Shown: positions 46,085 to 60,778 of the stretch, in pieces
How positions within the stretch are numbered: position 1 is the stretch's first letter
How the letters are laid out: the number at the start of each line of letters is the position of its first letter
Source of the DNA: Plutella xylostella
Taxonomy: Eukaryota; Arthropoda; Insecta; Lepidoptera; Plutellidae
Length of the DNA stretch: 64,000 bases
Assembly (NCBI RefSeq): GCF_932276165.1
Contig: NC_064009.1
Coordinates: 5,456,001 to 5,520,000, forward strand
Direction of reading: 5' to 3'
Made by a program: the position numbers and the translations under genes
The notes under the pieces: generated by a model
Told to the model about the DNA's origin: nothing
The model's database searches: none
Seen by the model: only the letters and a program-made list of their open reading frames with translations

Positions 46085-47756
46085 TTATTTAAATTTTCAT
46101 GTTGTTAATTTGTGGAATTACGCAGTACAAATGTTGTAAAATACAATTACAACAGTTAACAGGTTGTTAAATTTTAAATGCAGTTTGTTTTTAACAATGT
46201 CATGGTTGTGTTTGGAGTCCAATAGTGTCTACTGATCCACATACACCTCTTTTTAACATTTGTAATGTTTATTTGGAACTAACGGTTTTAAACAATCATA
46301 ATTAATATGGATTAAAAATCAATTTTACATTAAGCCCTAATTTACATCAAATAATGCTAGGCAAGTTTTAGGCATTTTTAAGACCTCACATTCACAGTTG
46401 AATTTAGCTTATGTGGAAGTCTTGCTTTCTTTTACAATAGTTATATTGGTTAGTAGTATAAATTAAAAAACATCAGTTACAATTTATAAATTAATAATGA
46501 ACTGGTCTTCCACTAAATATGTATATATTATACTAAAGTTGCTAATTTATATGCCATGACATTGATAATTTTGAGGTTTTAGAAAGTATTACTTAACTCA
46601 AACACCTTGTTAATCAAACTCATCAAAGTAACTATTCCAAGATCTACAAAACCAATATAATTCTAACATTAAGAAAATAAGATTGAGTTATCATAATTAT
46701 CCAAACAATCACCTTTGGTGCCGTATACTTTTTCTAAACCATAAGTAAGATGCATGGTTAAATGCACTTACTTCTATCTTCTATAACATCTCAATTGAAA
46801 TTAAGTCAAACAGAGACAGTAAAGCGAAATTTCTGCTAAGCAAGGTTGTTGCCGGCTATCATCATGTGTTGTGTAATTTATACTAAACATGGCGCCTGGA
46901 ACTAACTCCCTTTAAATTATCGTTCTTTTTACTTCACCTTCTAATTACAATGCCAATGACCCAACCCATTAGACTAATCAACTTTCATTAATTAAATTTC
47001 AAATATATTAAAATTACAATCATCCTAAATGTCATTGGCATAGAAGTAAAGAAGATTATCCGAACAAAATTTTCTATCTTTAAGAACTGTACAACAGTCA
47101 CATCCCGTTGGCAAATTATTAAAATAAAATAAATAATAATTTAGCTAATAATTGGCTACTTACCAACCGGAATGAGCTATGTGAACACGCGGGTGGCGAT
47201 TAACAAGTTCGTCCTTACACTAGGCCTGCAGCACCACGGTCTCGTGATGCTGCGCCGGCCCACGATTATACATTAACACTAAACTAAGCGATATTAATAA
47301 CAATAATTTAAGACAAATATTTACACATCATTATTAGCAATATCGAATTTTAAATAATCATAAATTAGAATAACTTAAGGGTATTCGGGACATACTTATA
47401 GGAATCAGTCATTCAGAATCGACCGTAATTAATCGTACGCTGTTCTCTTCGTAATTTTGTACACATTTTCTTCTGCACTCTACGTCTCGGCGCGCTTGGA
47501 ACATATTCGGCAACGCTCGATCCGTATGTGACGACGAGGACGCGTTGCGTTCATCCGGCACTCTGCACACCAGGTCGACGTCTGCGTCTGATGGTGCAGA
47601 AGGGTTGACATCCCTTTAGGGCAGATAGGTCAACATCGCAAGGCATTCCTGATATCATCGTGCTCGAAATGAAGGCTAGTTGTATCCTAGTAGTGTGCAC
47701 TCGCCGTATGGGGAGCGGGGCGGGGGCGCGATTCGAAGCAACGAGCTCGACGCACC
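46085..47756 (-). other. Probable long 3' UTR of Pdk1
   Basis: AT-rich, uninterrupted by recognisable repeats or exons, between the Pdk1 stop and a minus-strand AAATAAATGA (inverse of 46080-46089). The 87-codon frame at 47551-47814 overlaps the last Pdk1 exon in another frame. Assignment as UTR is inferred from position. Confidence 0.45.
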
Positions 47757-50700
47757 TTAAGTTGTATCTTGGCCATAAGTGCCGATGCGTACTTCGTCTA
47801 TGACACGAGCCCACTCCAATGCGTATGATTCAGGATCCTCCAAATAGTATGTGCGGTTGGGCTGTAAAGAGAGAGAATCCAATTAGCTTCACCAAATGCT
47901 TCCACTATTTACAAAGAAATCAAATATAATTTTTAATTAAAGTTTTACAATCATCATAAGTCAACTTACCGTATGAACTAAAAATATTCTAAAGTTCTTG
48001 GCTTCCACGCGCAGCTCTGGAGACCAAGGTATTTCTCCCTTTAGAACCATGTTGACTGGATCAACGTAGAATAGTCGTGGGCCAGTTGTCAGCAGGAGCA
48101 TTCGTCGTCTTGCGAACAATCCCTTCCTCTTGTCAACTAAGCCTTGCTTCAGAATTAATTCACCATCGACAAATTGATGGTATTTGTTTTCTCTTGCTTG
48201 TGCCTCCAAACGACGACGGCGCTCTTCAGGGCTTATGCTGAGAATTCCTGTAACAACCGAAAAAATACGTCACTTCTTATTCTTATAACGCTACAGTCAA
48301 TTGTTAGTCAGGATTAGTAATAAAAACACGTGATCGTAATATCTTGGCATATCATTCATAAATATGGCCAGTACGCAAAGAAGCGCCAACTCATTCATGT
48401 AGTATGGCAGCCAACTGAGCAATAACTAAACACAAAGCCGGACGGATGCTTGACGTCATCGCATAGTACTGCAACCAAGAATGGAGGACGTCCGTTCTGA
48501 ATCTAAATACGATTGAATCATATTTGTAGGATATGTGCATGTGCATGTACGGTCTAGAATACAAGTTTTGCATATAACATGTAATTTATGAAAAAAAAGT
48601 TACCTTTTGAAGTGGACAGGTCGAATTCCCACAGACGTACAAGCTGATTGTTTCCTAATCCGGGTTCAAGATGGTCAGGAACGGTGTACTCTTCTTCAAA
48701 TGAACCTCCAGGCAAGTAAGGGTTGATTGTTGGTGGAGACTGTTCCAAGACAGTATCCCAGTCAATTCCGTTAAAGAATGGGTGTTTGCGAATACTCTCG
48801 TATGTTTCCCCCTTATCTTCAACTCCTAGCCTCTTTGTGTGATCCAAAATAAGAAGTTTTTCCACCAAATCTTTGGCATCTGCTGGGAAGCCCTCGGGAA
48901 ACTCGTAGTCCAGCTTTAATATCTTTTGGAAAGTAAGGAATTCATTAGGGCCACGGAAAGGAGGAAGACCCGAAATCATTTGATAAATTATGCATCCTAG
49001 GGCCCACAGATCCGATGCCCGGGTGTCTTCGCGATGGCGCAGAAGCTCAGGGCTGACATACTGGGCTGTCCCGACAAAACTCATGTTACGTCTTCGCTCT
49101 CGCTCAGTTGACTGTGAATTGTCTTCAATATTAGCCTCTGGTATGGTACGAATCACCTCTGGGTCTAATATTTTCACTGTTCCGAAATCTGCTATTTGTA
49201 AGTGCATATTTTCGTCGAGTAATATATTTTCTGGTTTCAAGTCCCGATGAATAATTCCTTTAGAGTGCATTTTTTCTAGTGCTAATACTAGCTCAGCTGC
49301 GTAGTACTTAGCGACATCTAGTTCGAATGAACCAACTTTGTTTATGTAAGGCAGTAATTCTCCATTCTTTGCATACGATAACACAAAATATAATCTCTCT
49401 GCATCTTGGAAAGTGCAATACAGTCTCACAAATCCCTTGGGAACATTTGAAAGCATATTCAATGCCTCCTTTTCTCGTTTTATGTATTCGCCTTTCTTTT
49501 CTTTGATGATATGGCGTTTTTCGCATACTTTAACTGTAAACAATACAATTAACTATTAATACCATTCTTATTATACCAAATTATAAATAGAAGTATCCTT
49601 TCATTCAATTTAAGTACTGGATTTAAAATTCAAAAACACTTTGCACACTTACTTGCATATTCTTTTCCAGTATGAATATCTTTAGCCAAGAAAACTGTGC
49701 TGTAGCATCCATCGCCGATAACTTTTCCAAAAATGTAGTCTTGGGCAGTTCGCTTGGACTTGTTGGGGATGGTGGTGGACACCGGCGGCGGCGACAGCGC
49801 GGCCGCGGCCGGGCGCGCCTGCATCTTGGCCGGGGACTCGATGCCCGCCTCTGCTGTCGCGATGGGAGCTCGCACCGCGCTAGTGGCCTTTCCGCTGGCC
49901 TGTAACAAAACATACCTATTGTTAATATAATTTTGTTTATAAATAATGTTTAAATGAACGGCACTATACACTAACAATCGCGTGTCTAGTGAAGCGTTGG
50001 CAACGACGCGTCGGTCCAGTCTGAACGCTCACTTATTTATTTCAATGGACCGAGATGCGGAGAGACTGCGCGGTGATGGTGCTCCGTCGTGTGAGGTGGG
50101 GGCCGGGGCAAGACTGTTGCCATTTAAAAAGTAGGTGACCACTCATCATAAACAAAAATTCTTCGACAATTTATGTAATTTATCCCAGTAATTTTGAACG
50201 TGCCGGTACGCTTTACAGTAATCTTGTTCATTATAACTGAATAAATTCCAGCGATTGTAAGTTTATCAATATTGTAGGACTAGTGTGACAACTTTCACGA
50301 CACCTTCCAATTTTTGTGGCCAGTTCTTCTGAGACATGGCGGCACCTACGGCATTGCCGCTTTCATTTGCGTAACAAAATTGTGCGTTACTTGCATAATA
50401 GGTAATAAGTTAAATATTTTATATTGGTTATAACTTATATCTTTGCAAAAAATCCTCAAAAATATGACGTAAACATAACATTTTGTAATCCTTATACTTA
50501 TCCATCTCTTTCTGACTAGTACGTATGGTAGTTGTTATTATAGTCTGACGGTTAATACGCGAAAAAGCAAAAGAAAGCGCCTTTTACAAAGATACCGTTG
50601 CAATAATGGCGCGTAGTGAAATACACTTACTTTCGAGGATAAGTACTTTTACTCGTCCACGCAAGGCTATCCTCTGATCATGATAATCACAAGAAGTGCG

Positions 50701-53105
50701 GTTTCGAAGCACGTTATTTTATTTTATTCTGTCCTAGTTATTTGCATTTGTAAGTAATAAATAATAACCCGTCCACCGTCCAGCCTATTATAGTACCATT
50801 AGCCTTCCCAAGTAGTAGGCCTGAATGGCTCAATTGTAGTGCAATGTAGATGGCTGAGGCATGAGTCAGTGAGTCACTAATAAAAGAGCCGGTCTGCAAT
50901 GGGCAGTGTGGGCACGCGGGCCGCAAGTGGGTCTCGCATTCCGCGGCGGTGCGGTGTACCAAGTGGGGTCACTCTATTGATGAAAAACGAAGTTTGAGCG
51001 CTGCTGCACGAGCCACGACTCTACCTCGTTGTCGGCAGCTCTCATTCGTTCGTTTATTGCAGTATAGAGTAACCCCCAGAGCCGCAACGGTACTCGGCGG
51101 CATTCCCACGCCGCGACGCATTCCGCGCTCGCTGGCCCCACCGCTCGACCTCGATCCCCTCTACACTCTCACAAATCACTTTACCGCCGCCTACCGCTAA
51201 TAACCAACAACGCTACTTATTGATACAATTCTCTTTCCATCCTTAGCATACCGCTCTATACTGTAGGAATACGTTAACCTTAATAAACAACAGATGCCTT
51301 GGACTTTAAACCGAACAATTGCGTAGTTTATAACTAAATACAGATAGCGACATCATAACAGCTGAGATGGTTTGTGTGATGCAATTACTGTTGTGCAACA
51401 TTTGTTTAGTAAGGCCCGTTAATACTGTGAATAGTATTAGTCTTTAAAGGTACTAGCTACCTAATAGACGGTGCGTGAGTGTTCAACTGATCACTCAACA
51501 GCCTTGTACTAAATACTTTAGTATACGGATGTAGAACATAATGTTGCGTATTGCAAGTCTCCGGTGCAGCAAAAACATCCGGTTGCAACGGCAAGCTGTG
51601 TGTGTCCAGCAGTTTATATCTTACTTTTAACCTTAAATGATCATTGATGTATGAATTTAGCTTCTTATTTATAACAAACAACATTATTTCATTATCTTTT
51701 TAAGATTCATGTACACGATCTAGACGAGTGCTCTTGGTATCAAATCAAATCACCGAAAATACGACTTATCAGTAAGCTTTGTATATTATTTTCGTATAAA
51801 ATAGCAGCAGGAACATTTTAATAAATAATATGTTTTGCCGGTGGTTTTACTAAATAATTAAATTACAGCATACGCCAAAATAAATATTTATGTGACGTAG
51901 GTTAGGTACACACAAATATACATAAACAACAATATTGGTATTTCACCGAGATAAAAAAGATAACGTTTGAGTTTATCGCCATATTAAAAACAGACCATCG
52001 TACATAGCAGGTACTCACTACACAAAGTATCTATGGACTTGGTGCTGTGACAGTAATTTTACACAAACATGACAATACTTTGAAATTACAGATTTGGTAG
52101 GCGGAGAGTTCAGAAGTGGGATAGATATAGACTGTGATAATTTGATTTTAAAAATAACAAATTCTATCAAAAACACTCCATATTTTGTAACAGTACAGTG
52201 AACTGCAAAGTGCAAGTCTTTGTAAACAAGTGTACGTTTAGTTGAAGCACTCATCACCGCCGCAGTAAACAAGTCGGTGTAGTGAACAGATCACGCCGCC
52301 GCCGCGTGAACAAACAAGTTCGATGTCGCTTGACTTTACCGTGCGACCCGCGACGGCACTCGCCATTGATGCGACGACCAAGGTGGTCGCTCACACAAAC
52401 AAAATAACTAAAAATGAAAAAACTATGCACACACCAACTACATTATCGACTGAAGTAATTTACCAACACTCTTTATTGAACAAGATGCATCTAAAATTAA
52501 CAACGGAAGTCCTTAAAGAAATCTTAACACTTGAAAGGCATTCCTAAGTGTTACAAATAACAAACCGTCTCAAACATACATCACTTGTTGACAGACATTC
52601 CATCCAACTATGCGTTCCCACCCTTTCACTTCTTCAATGCTGTTACTTTTCCAATACAAATTATTGTCAACATTGTACAAGTATTGATAAATATGTAATA
52701 GTAAAATGTAAGCCAAAGGAATTTTGGTTTTGTTTACTTATGTAATGTTCTAAAATATTCATATTTACTAAATTTCCTTTAACATAACGGCCAATGTTAC
52801 GAAAATGACATTAATAAATTGAAAATGTGACATTGAAAGAATGAATAAGGTCAGTCTCACATCGTAAACATAAACAACATTATTTAAATTCAAAAGAGCA
52901 CCGCACCAAATTATAGGATGTTGTGTATAGATAGGGCGCCAGACGCGGGGCGAGGAGTCGTTGACCTTACCTTCGATTTGGGAGAGGGCTGTTTCCCGCG
53001 CTTCGTAGAACTGACGCCGAGAAGTCTTAAAATTCTGTTGGCTGCTTCCAGAAGAGTATCACTGCCCCTCGATCCTCTTTTAACTCTGATGGTCAAACCG
53101 CTCAT
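47757..53105 (-). CDS. Pdk1: 3-phosphoinositide-dependent protein kinase 1
   Basis: Coding exons 53105-52971, 49899-49653, 49533-48604, 48247-47970 and 47861-47757 join in frame to 564 residues. An AGC kinase domain begins with the glycine loop IGDGCYSTV (106-114), then the lysine of YAIK (129), HRDLKPEN (223-230), DFG (243-245) and the activation-loop serine of MSFVGTAQYVSPE (279), the autophosphorylated site in this family. A PH domain follows in the last two exons (KQGLVDKRKGLFARRRMLLL ... WARVIDEVRIG). The enzyme phosphorylates activation loops of Akt, S6K and PKC at membranes rich in phosphoinositides. The first exon (MSGLTIRVKRGSRGSDTLLE...) has a strong donor (AAG then GTAAGG) and fits phase 0; a possible alternative first exon is at 52340-52366. 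Confidence 0.9.
50965..51076. mobile_element. MITE family C copy in Pdk1 intron 1
   Basis: The ends GGGGTCACTCTAT and ATAGAGTAACCCC are imperfect inverses. The interior carries AACGAAGTTTGAGCGCTGC and the block CACGACTCTACCTCG in inverse relation to other copies. Confidence 0.7.
52340..52366 (-). other. Candidate alternative first coding exon of Pdk1
   Basis: On the minus strand ATGGCGAGTGCC encodes MASAVAGRT in 27 bases and is followed directly by a GTAAAG donor. It ends in phase 0, exactly as required by the exon-2 acceptor at 49899. The surroundings (52280-52380) are GC-rich with GCCGCC runs, as expected of a promoter. The linkage is inferred from splice phase alone. Confidence 0.4.
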
Positions 53106-53389
53106 CGCGACCCAGTCTCAAGAATAATAAAATTCACTATTTTCCGAATGTTCAGAACGGTCGAAAACACAAATATTCAGGTCCGTGAAGTTAAAACTCC
53201 GAAACAATATTATAGAATTAACTTAAACAAAAAGAAAACACTTTATTTAAATAAGAATTAGCTAAAGGAACACTAATGTGATGTAGGAAACTATATTTGT
53301 TTATTTTGTTTTGAGTATTGAGCGTACGTCCGAACGTTAGCTCAGCGCGTAACAGACTGAACTCTGCGAGCGACTAGCACCGATCCGTT

Positions 53390-53535
53390 TGAACGGCGGC
53401 GTCTACTTGCCAGACAAATCGCACGGCGGCGGCGGCGGCGGGCGGCGCGGCAGCGTGGTATGGATGTGACCCGCCGCCCCCGCCCCGCGCCCTGCGTCGC
53501 TTAGAACGTTGCATCGCGTCGTCGCGTGTCACTCC
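53390..53535 (-). promoter_or_regulatory. GC-rich CpG islet upstream of Pdk1 exon 1
   Basis: Runs such as GGCGGCGGCGGCGGCGGGCG and CCCGCCCCGCGCCC in an otherwise AT-rich background, about 300 bp upstream of the Pdk1 ATG. Probably part of its promoter. Confidence 0.45.
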
Positions 53536-55967
53536 CCCCTAGCCTCCCACTCTGCTACCCACCCGAATTACTATACACTCTGATTGTAGCTATATGTAAA
53601 CATAGTCTACTAGCATTTTATAGTAACTTAGTGAAAGCCTTCAGATCTTTCTTATTAATGTACATTTTAGCCAAATTGATTTAAAATCTGAGGGCCTATG
53701 TTGGCTAACACTACAAACGATAATTTCAGATTTCAAGATTAATATTGTTTGCTATTATACTACAGACTTTAAATCCTTGCCAAACTTCGCAGAAGCGAAA
53801 TAATATTTGGATTGTTTTGAAAAGCCACGCGGACACCACCGAGATGCAGCAACGTGGTCGGAGATTAGATAAGCGCGGGAAAATGCTTCTCCTAGTAATC
53901 GATGCCTCGAGTCCAGAGTCGCTCCGTGCAGGATTCGCAGTCTACTTCGCCACATAGAAAACAGATTACAAATATTTTCTTAATCATTACGGGAAAAATA
54001 CAAATTACTTAAACGATTCTTGGTAATTTTCAAGATTAGTTTATAGGCAACTGACGTTGTCAAGCTTAGCAACAATAACAGTATGCATGTATTCTATGTA
54101 ATTGGTTATCATTAAGTATGTTTTAAATTTATTGGAGTTCACTTTATTTGTTAGGTCATAAAACTGGCATGTTTATATTGCAGTTTGAAGCATGCCGTAC
54201 ATTAAACATCGTGTGAATGCACCTTGCGCCTAGCAACAAAGTCAGCTAATCCTTGACATTTATAGTTTGCCTTACACGTGGACGAGATTTCTAACAATGT
54301 TTGTTAAAATATATTTGCACATAAATTTAATGCACTAGTAAGTGAAATATTTGCTTTTGATTACCTAATACTTTATTTATTTACACTAAACAATTGTGCA
54401 GTAGTACTAGAAACTGTTGTAATGAATTCTTAAATTAATATGACACGATTTGCGTACGTTTTTATTAATAATAAGACCCTAAGGAAACAGCCCTGCTGCG
54501 GTAGCTACAGAAATTTTATGATGGTTTACGTAGCTTTAATAACGAACCTAGAATTCAAACAACTGTATCCTATATTTCCGGGAAACAAACTAGCAATTAA
54601 ATACATATCCTTTAAACCCGTGTCTTCATATATTTTTTCATACATACAAGAGATTTAATTTCAAGAACCTTTCGGAGACAGCTAGCAGAGATGTGTAAAT
54701 AGGAGCAGATCGCATTGTGTCGGGCGCGGGCAGCTGGCGGCGGCACGTGCAAGCGCCACGGGCATGGATAGACTAACTTTTATTTTCTTTATTGTTGTAC
54801 TTATATTTCTTTGCTTTGGTTTGCTAATTAGATGCTTTGATTTGCTTGATAAATTCTTGAGTGCTTTGCTTGCAAATTATTATAAATTTTCAAAAAAGCT
54901 TCTTGATAATTATCCTTTTCTATGTCTATAGTCTATGTCTATGTAGATAGGATTCAAGCAAAACCATTCATTTTCTCGTGAAAAGGGAAAAAAAGATTAT
55001 TGTTTACAAGTCGCTCAAAGCTTTAAAATGAATGACTTTCTCTATTGTTATTACTTAAAATACAAAAGTGAACCAAATCTTTTGGCTGGAGTTTGAATAG
55101 AAACTTTGCTTAAGAAATGGTAACATAATTTAAATAAATTGTAGACGGGCAAATGATGAGACCCCAAAGCCAGGTGCGTAGAGCAATTTTTTGCTTTCTT
55201 GGGGCATCGCCCGCTACCCTAAGCCCTCAGACATTGATTCAAACAAAAATAAAACCTTATAGAACGTTGAACTTACCACCTGGCATATCACCTTCCAGAG
55301 CACATGTCTGGTGCATAAACCACTACAGTTAAATGTTAAGAGTATTTAAAATGATATATTTTTATATACTATATTAACCTTTCCAGTCAAAAGCGCATTG
55401 CAAATAAATCTAACATAATGTATAAATTGTACCGAATAGTGTGTTTGCATTGCAGTACTGTATCAGTACTTACAGGTGGTGTTCCCACGAAATCTTTGTA
55501 AAAGTTTTGAGATGATATTTATCTAACAATACTGAAAGGAAATAACTTATGACAGGTGTAACAACTGGATGTATGGTAGGTACCTTCAAATTGCAAATGT
55601 GTTATCATGCTTAGTGTGGTAATGTTTTGATAAGGTGCAAATCGACCGAGTGATAAGAAAAGCGTCGAGCTTGTTGGCGCCAGGGCAGGTTTGATGTCAA
55701 GAATATGATATGATAGTGCGCAATGACGGCGTCGCCGCGTCGCCGTAGTTTCGCGGCGCCCGCGCATCTTATCTAAAAGATTCGTCAAAAACAAAGCGCA
55801 GCATATTTGATGAAGTTTTTTTAAAGTGGGATCATTGCGGCACGGCAGATGTTCGGATCGGACTCGACAGGTGCATCAACATAAGGAGGATTCTTTGTTG
55901 TTTATAAATAAATACTTAATGAGCCTCTTTTTGAACTCTCCAGTCAGAAATCTTAGAAATGTTGTAG

Positions 55968-56033
55968 GTATATATATAGATATAGATAGCATATATAGAT
56001 ATAGATATAGATAGATATATATATATAGATAGC
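55968..56033. repeat. (TAGATA)n-type microsatellite
   Basis: Imperfect repeats of TATAGATA/TAGATATA units. Confidence 0.8.
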
Positions 56034-57877
56034 AATTTAAGTATATTGGGTACTAAACTGAAAAGTTATTACATGTTGTATGACTTGCCAACAATACACA
56101 TAAATTATTAACAATAGCTGGCATGGCACGTGTAAAAGACGGTTAAAATAAATACTAGTCGCGAATACAATAATATTTATAAATGAACATATTGCAAAAT
56201 TTACTATTGCAGACAATCACGGTCAGCGTTTTATTATCCTCGTGTAACGTTTCCGCCACATAATCTGGTCTAAAGACAACTCCGCACTATCGAGTGTAGC
56301 AGGTAATGGTCGCGGATTGCTTAGTTAGCATTGGAATTTTTACACTGTTCCTAACAAACACTAATAAACAAATAACAATCTCAATCCATAAAAGATCACC
56401 AATCATGTAGGCAAAAAATATGCCGTTCAGCCTTGGGTGGGTACTTTGAACCTTTGCTCAGTGGACGCTATACACGATGGACACCGGTGTGCTGAGACAA
56501 GTGCCCCTCGTAGGTACCCACGTCTAATCGCACATTGTTTCACTACAGCTAAGTAAGCAACAGTACATGCTAAGTTCAATGTCCTATTATAAAATAGATA
56601 ATATGTTACATTTAACCAAATGCTAATTATGTTAATGCTAGAATAATTATGTACCTGCATTTGTTAATTATACTACAAATATAGGATTTACCGAAGCTGT
56701 ATTTTAAGTACCCCGAAGAATATCAGAGAAAGTATAGCGTTATTTACTTGACACTTACAAGCTAAATAACTCTGAAATTTTGACTTCATCAATAGGTATT
56801 AATCGCACAACAGTATGACGGCACACTACATGGTGCAATGACCGAAAAATTTAATTCCAAGGGCTCGTTCGTTAAACTTTAAGTAGTTTCCTCTAACAAC
56901 CTTCAAAATAGCGAGGCCTCTTGATATGATCTACGTAAACTGCCTACATTTGAAACCGTGACTGAACGTGATTCACTGGAATTGATGTGGCCAGTAAATT
57001 AATAAAATATTTAAGTTAATCTACCTAGTGAATTTATGCCATAACTTCTTTCATAGCCAAAATTTACCTTAGACAGTCCTGTTATTTGTGCCCATTTTAT
57101 GCAAAACCCAAACATTTTATTTATGTGTTGTAAGCATATACTATATAGGCTATATATTTTAATTAAGTAATTATTTACTAACTACTTTCCAAAATATCAA
57201 GTGAAGTTCAATTTTTCATAGCAATATTAAGGATATTATAATTTTTATGTCATAATCGTAACATCATTTTAATTTGAAACAATTATTATTTCTACAAACC
57301 TACCTATCTATTCTAATAGTTGATAGGGCTAAGCTGGTTGAATATAAATTACCTACCAAAATTGTAATCTGATAGTAAGTAGATATTCTATTTTGGTAGA
57401 GCTTCCTTAACTTTAGAGGCTTCTTTCCGCTATTCAAATGTTGAGTAGTGTTTATGTCGCTATAATCCCATGATGATAGCATTTTGTAGATTACATAATT
57501 AATTAAATAAGAAAATTTAATAATAAAAACCCAATAGGCACACATGGTCAGCCAGTTAGAAACATAATTATATAAATTAGGAGACTTAAAAAAGCGTAGA
57601 CCACATAGGTAACGTCTTCAGTATAACAATACGGGATGCAAGAAAAAACATCCCACTCAAAAGTTTTAGATAAAACGGAAGGCAAAGTACGAATAATAAT
57701 GTAACTGGTTGAAAACAATTATTACAACTGCAACCATGTTGTTGTTTACTGTCAGCTGGAGATTGTTCTAGGTCAAAGGACAGAATGATAAGGTGCGTCA
57801 AGATATTGTTGGTACTAAACTAATAGAGTTTGTGAAATTCTTGTGAAAAGTTGAGCCTTATTTTATTAATATACAAT

Positions 57878-57935
57878 ACAGGGTATTGCAAAAAGGGTAT
57901 ACTAAGCCCTAAAAAAGACCCTTTTTGCAACACTA
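57878..57935. mobile_element. Miniature remnant of MITE family B
   Basis: GGGTATTGCAAAAAGGGTAT and the inverse CCCTTTTTGCAACACT lie only a few bases apart, so nearly the entire interior has been deleted while both ends are kept. Confidence 0.65.
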
Positions 57936-60766
57936 AAGTAAATTTTAACCTATTACAATTAAAGGAAGTTAAATAACAGATAAACAGGTCTTGTCTGGTA
58001 TATAAAGACTTGTTTTTCTAAAGCTACATTTAAATTTGTAGACATTAAAATTATGAAAACCATTATAATTGAAAAAAATACACGGTCTCATATTGTATTA
58101 TTGAGTATATTTTACCTTACCTACTTCCAATGTCCGACTATAGGTTTGTACACAAACAACAATAACAACACATGGCATTACATAGTTTATGGGGCCCTCG
58201 GCGTTCTTCGCTCGTTTCCCGCGTCTAATAATCGATTGCGCCTCCCTCCTGCTCACCCCTCAGCATGCTCTCTTGCTGAATGCACTCTTACCACAAGCCC
58301 TTAAGATCGCCATTGCCACTGGAGCACAACTTGAGTATACTAATAAAAACAAGCTTACTGTCCTCGGAAAGTGCATTGATCTCGTGGCGCGTCCTTCTGA
58401 GGCACAAAAATTGCTGCAGAGGAAGTACTCGTCTCTTTCCCATAAAGGCTGAGGGAAATAGCCATGAGTGAGACAAAAGATACGTAGTAGGCAGGATGCG
58501 CGTGGCGTGCCGCACCGCGGCCAATACACTCGCCTGAGCGCAATGAACGGCGGCGGCCATTAACGTAAAGGCAACACGTTTTACGTTTTGGCGCCAAGAT
58601 TCACGTGGGGAGCTTTTATTTGATTTGCCTAAGCTTAATATTACTTATTAGATATATCAGCCTTCACGATAAGATCATACTTAAAATTGAAATAAGCCTA
58701 GTACTTTGTAACGAAAATTATTTAAGTATTCATAAGAGTTGAGTGGGGCATCGTTTACCTCCACTAATAGGTCATATTGCAATAAAATCATACTGATACT
58801 TGATTGAATTTGCATTCAAATAGGACAATTGTAATCATTTGGAGGAAATGTAAATAATAGGAACTTTTACGAGGTTTTTATTGCAATAACATGTTAAGTA
58901 CCAACATTTTATATTTGAGGCTGTCTAGTCGTAAAGTTAATCGACTGTAGAAACAAGGGGTGAGGAAGCCGTATTGATGTTAGTAAAATATTTAGGTACC
59001 TAAGTATGTATGAAACTTAAATAAAAAATAGCCATAATATTCAAAAATCAAAATGCGAAACTGACAATTGTTTATGGGAGTTAAGGAATGTATAGTTTTA
59101 TGGATAGTTGGATACCTATTGAATAAGCTAAAATAGATAGAACCAATGGTCGGAAATATAAAATAATAAAAACACACTGACTATAATGCTTAATTTTCTA
59201 TTCAATGCTATTCATAATATTTCCCGCCAACAACGATATTTCGTAGCAAGATGGCGGGAGATCGTAGGTAGCGTAGCAATGGCGCTCGACCACGTGGTTT
59301 TGGCGTGCATTTTGAGAAAATGTTCACCAAATCACAATTCCCATGCGGTAAAATCACTTAGCTTGTTTTATCTATAACTAATAATTATGTATATTACCTA
59401 CTTAATAATAACAAATTTTAAATTCTTTTGATCGATATAGTGTACTTAGGTCTTAGGTACGAGATAAGAAAAACAAGTAAAGAGTAAAAATTTATGCAGT
59501 TTTTTTTCTTTCTGAGGCTTTCATGTAAAAAATGCAACAAATACATACTTATCTTACAAACTAGTTAGTTTCGTGGAAAAAGATTAGGCAGGCGCGGCGC
59601 GGCGCCTCAATAAACAAAAAGGGGACAAAAACAAGAATGGTATGTGCAAAACAAAATCTATCAATGTGTGGGTGAGAATTCCACGAAGGGTACGTTGCAT
59701 TGGTGCATTGAAGCTAACCCGACAACGTGTTCACTTGGACTTTAGACTCTCCGACCACCGACAGCCTTATGCTCATCCGATGCAACGACCGTTTTCTTTC
59801 AAATTGAAACCGGTTCGTAAACAGTCCTTACTAAAATAAAGCTTGACTTGCTATAATTTCTCAAAACAAACATAAAGAAGAGAGTACATAATAATATGCT
59901 GGATAGTAAGTTAAGAGTCGAGACTGATAGGCACGGTATTTGTGAACATAGATGTAGATTCCTAATCTGATACCAACTTCAAATTAATTGGATAGTATAA
60001 TTGGGTAAAATACGTGAAATCCAAGTACTTAAGTACTACGTAAACATACCCCTTTTTTCCTTATTTCTTCCTATTTAGTATTATTAACGGATACACCATT
60101 GGCATTACTTAACCATTAAGATTTTAAGAAATTTGATCGATGTTATGAGCGGTCGAGCGAAAAAATCAACAATCCGAGCCGTCTGGCCATTGAACTCCGG
60201 GGCTCTGGGGCGGGCGCGCGGCGCACAAAAAGCCCGATGCACCTCTAATTGGAATACCTCAGAGGTTCCACTTGTTAATTCTTGATGGAGTTCGTGATCT
60301 CGAATTTAAAATGTAACAGCTTTCGGCGTGGCCAATAATAACAGTTTTAAAACACGTGATTTCGCCGAAGCTTGTTTTATGGATTTAAAAGCTTTTTTTA
60401 CTACGTCTGATTTTGCATTATCTTCTATATTTAAGAACTTCGTTGCTAGATATGAATGGGAATCTAGCAGTAAATGTCAAACATTTTTAAGTAAGTAACT
60501 TAACGATGTTTCATTCAACGTTGAACAAAATTTTCTGCGCATCAATCTTAAAAGTTCCTTAACCTACTGTTCACTGAACCTTCTATCTTACCTTTAAATT
60601 AATGAATTTAGATGGCTCCTTTAGAATTCAGTTTATTTATAAGTAATAGGTTTGATGAGATGAAAAATATCCAATACGTTATACTACGCAAGCTGGCCGT
60701 ATTAAAAAAATATTAAGTATAGCTAGTAGATGAACAGGTAGGCAATTTGGTAAAAACATCACTGTA

Positions 60767-60778
60767 TTTGGCGCGAAA
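60767..60778. promoter_or_regulatory. Perfect palindromic E2F-type site
   Basis: TTTGGCGCGAAA matches the E2F consensus on both strands. It lies in a GC-rich islet with CCGCCGGGCCACGTGG and, about 60 bp on, AACATGGCGGACG, a good translation-start context. Confidence 0.5.
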
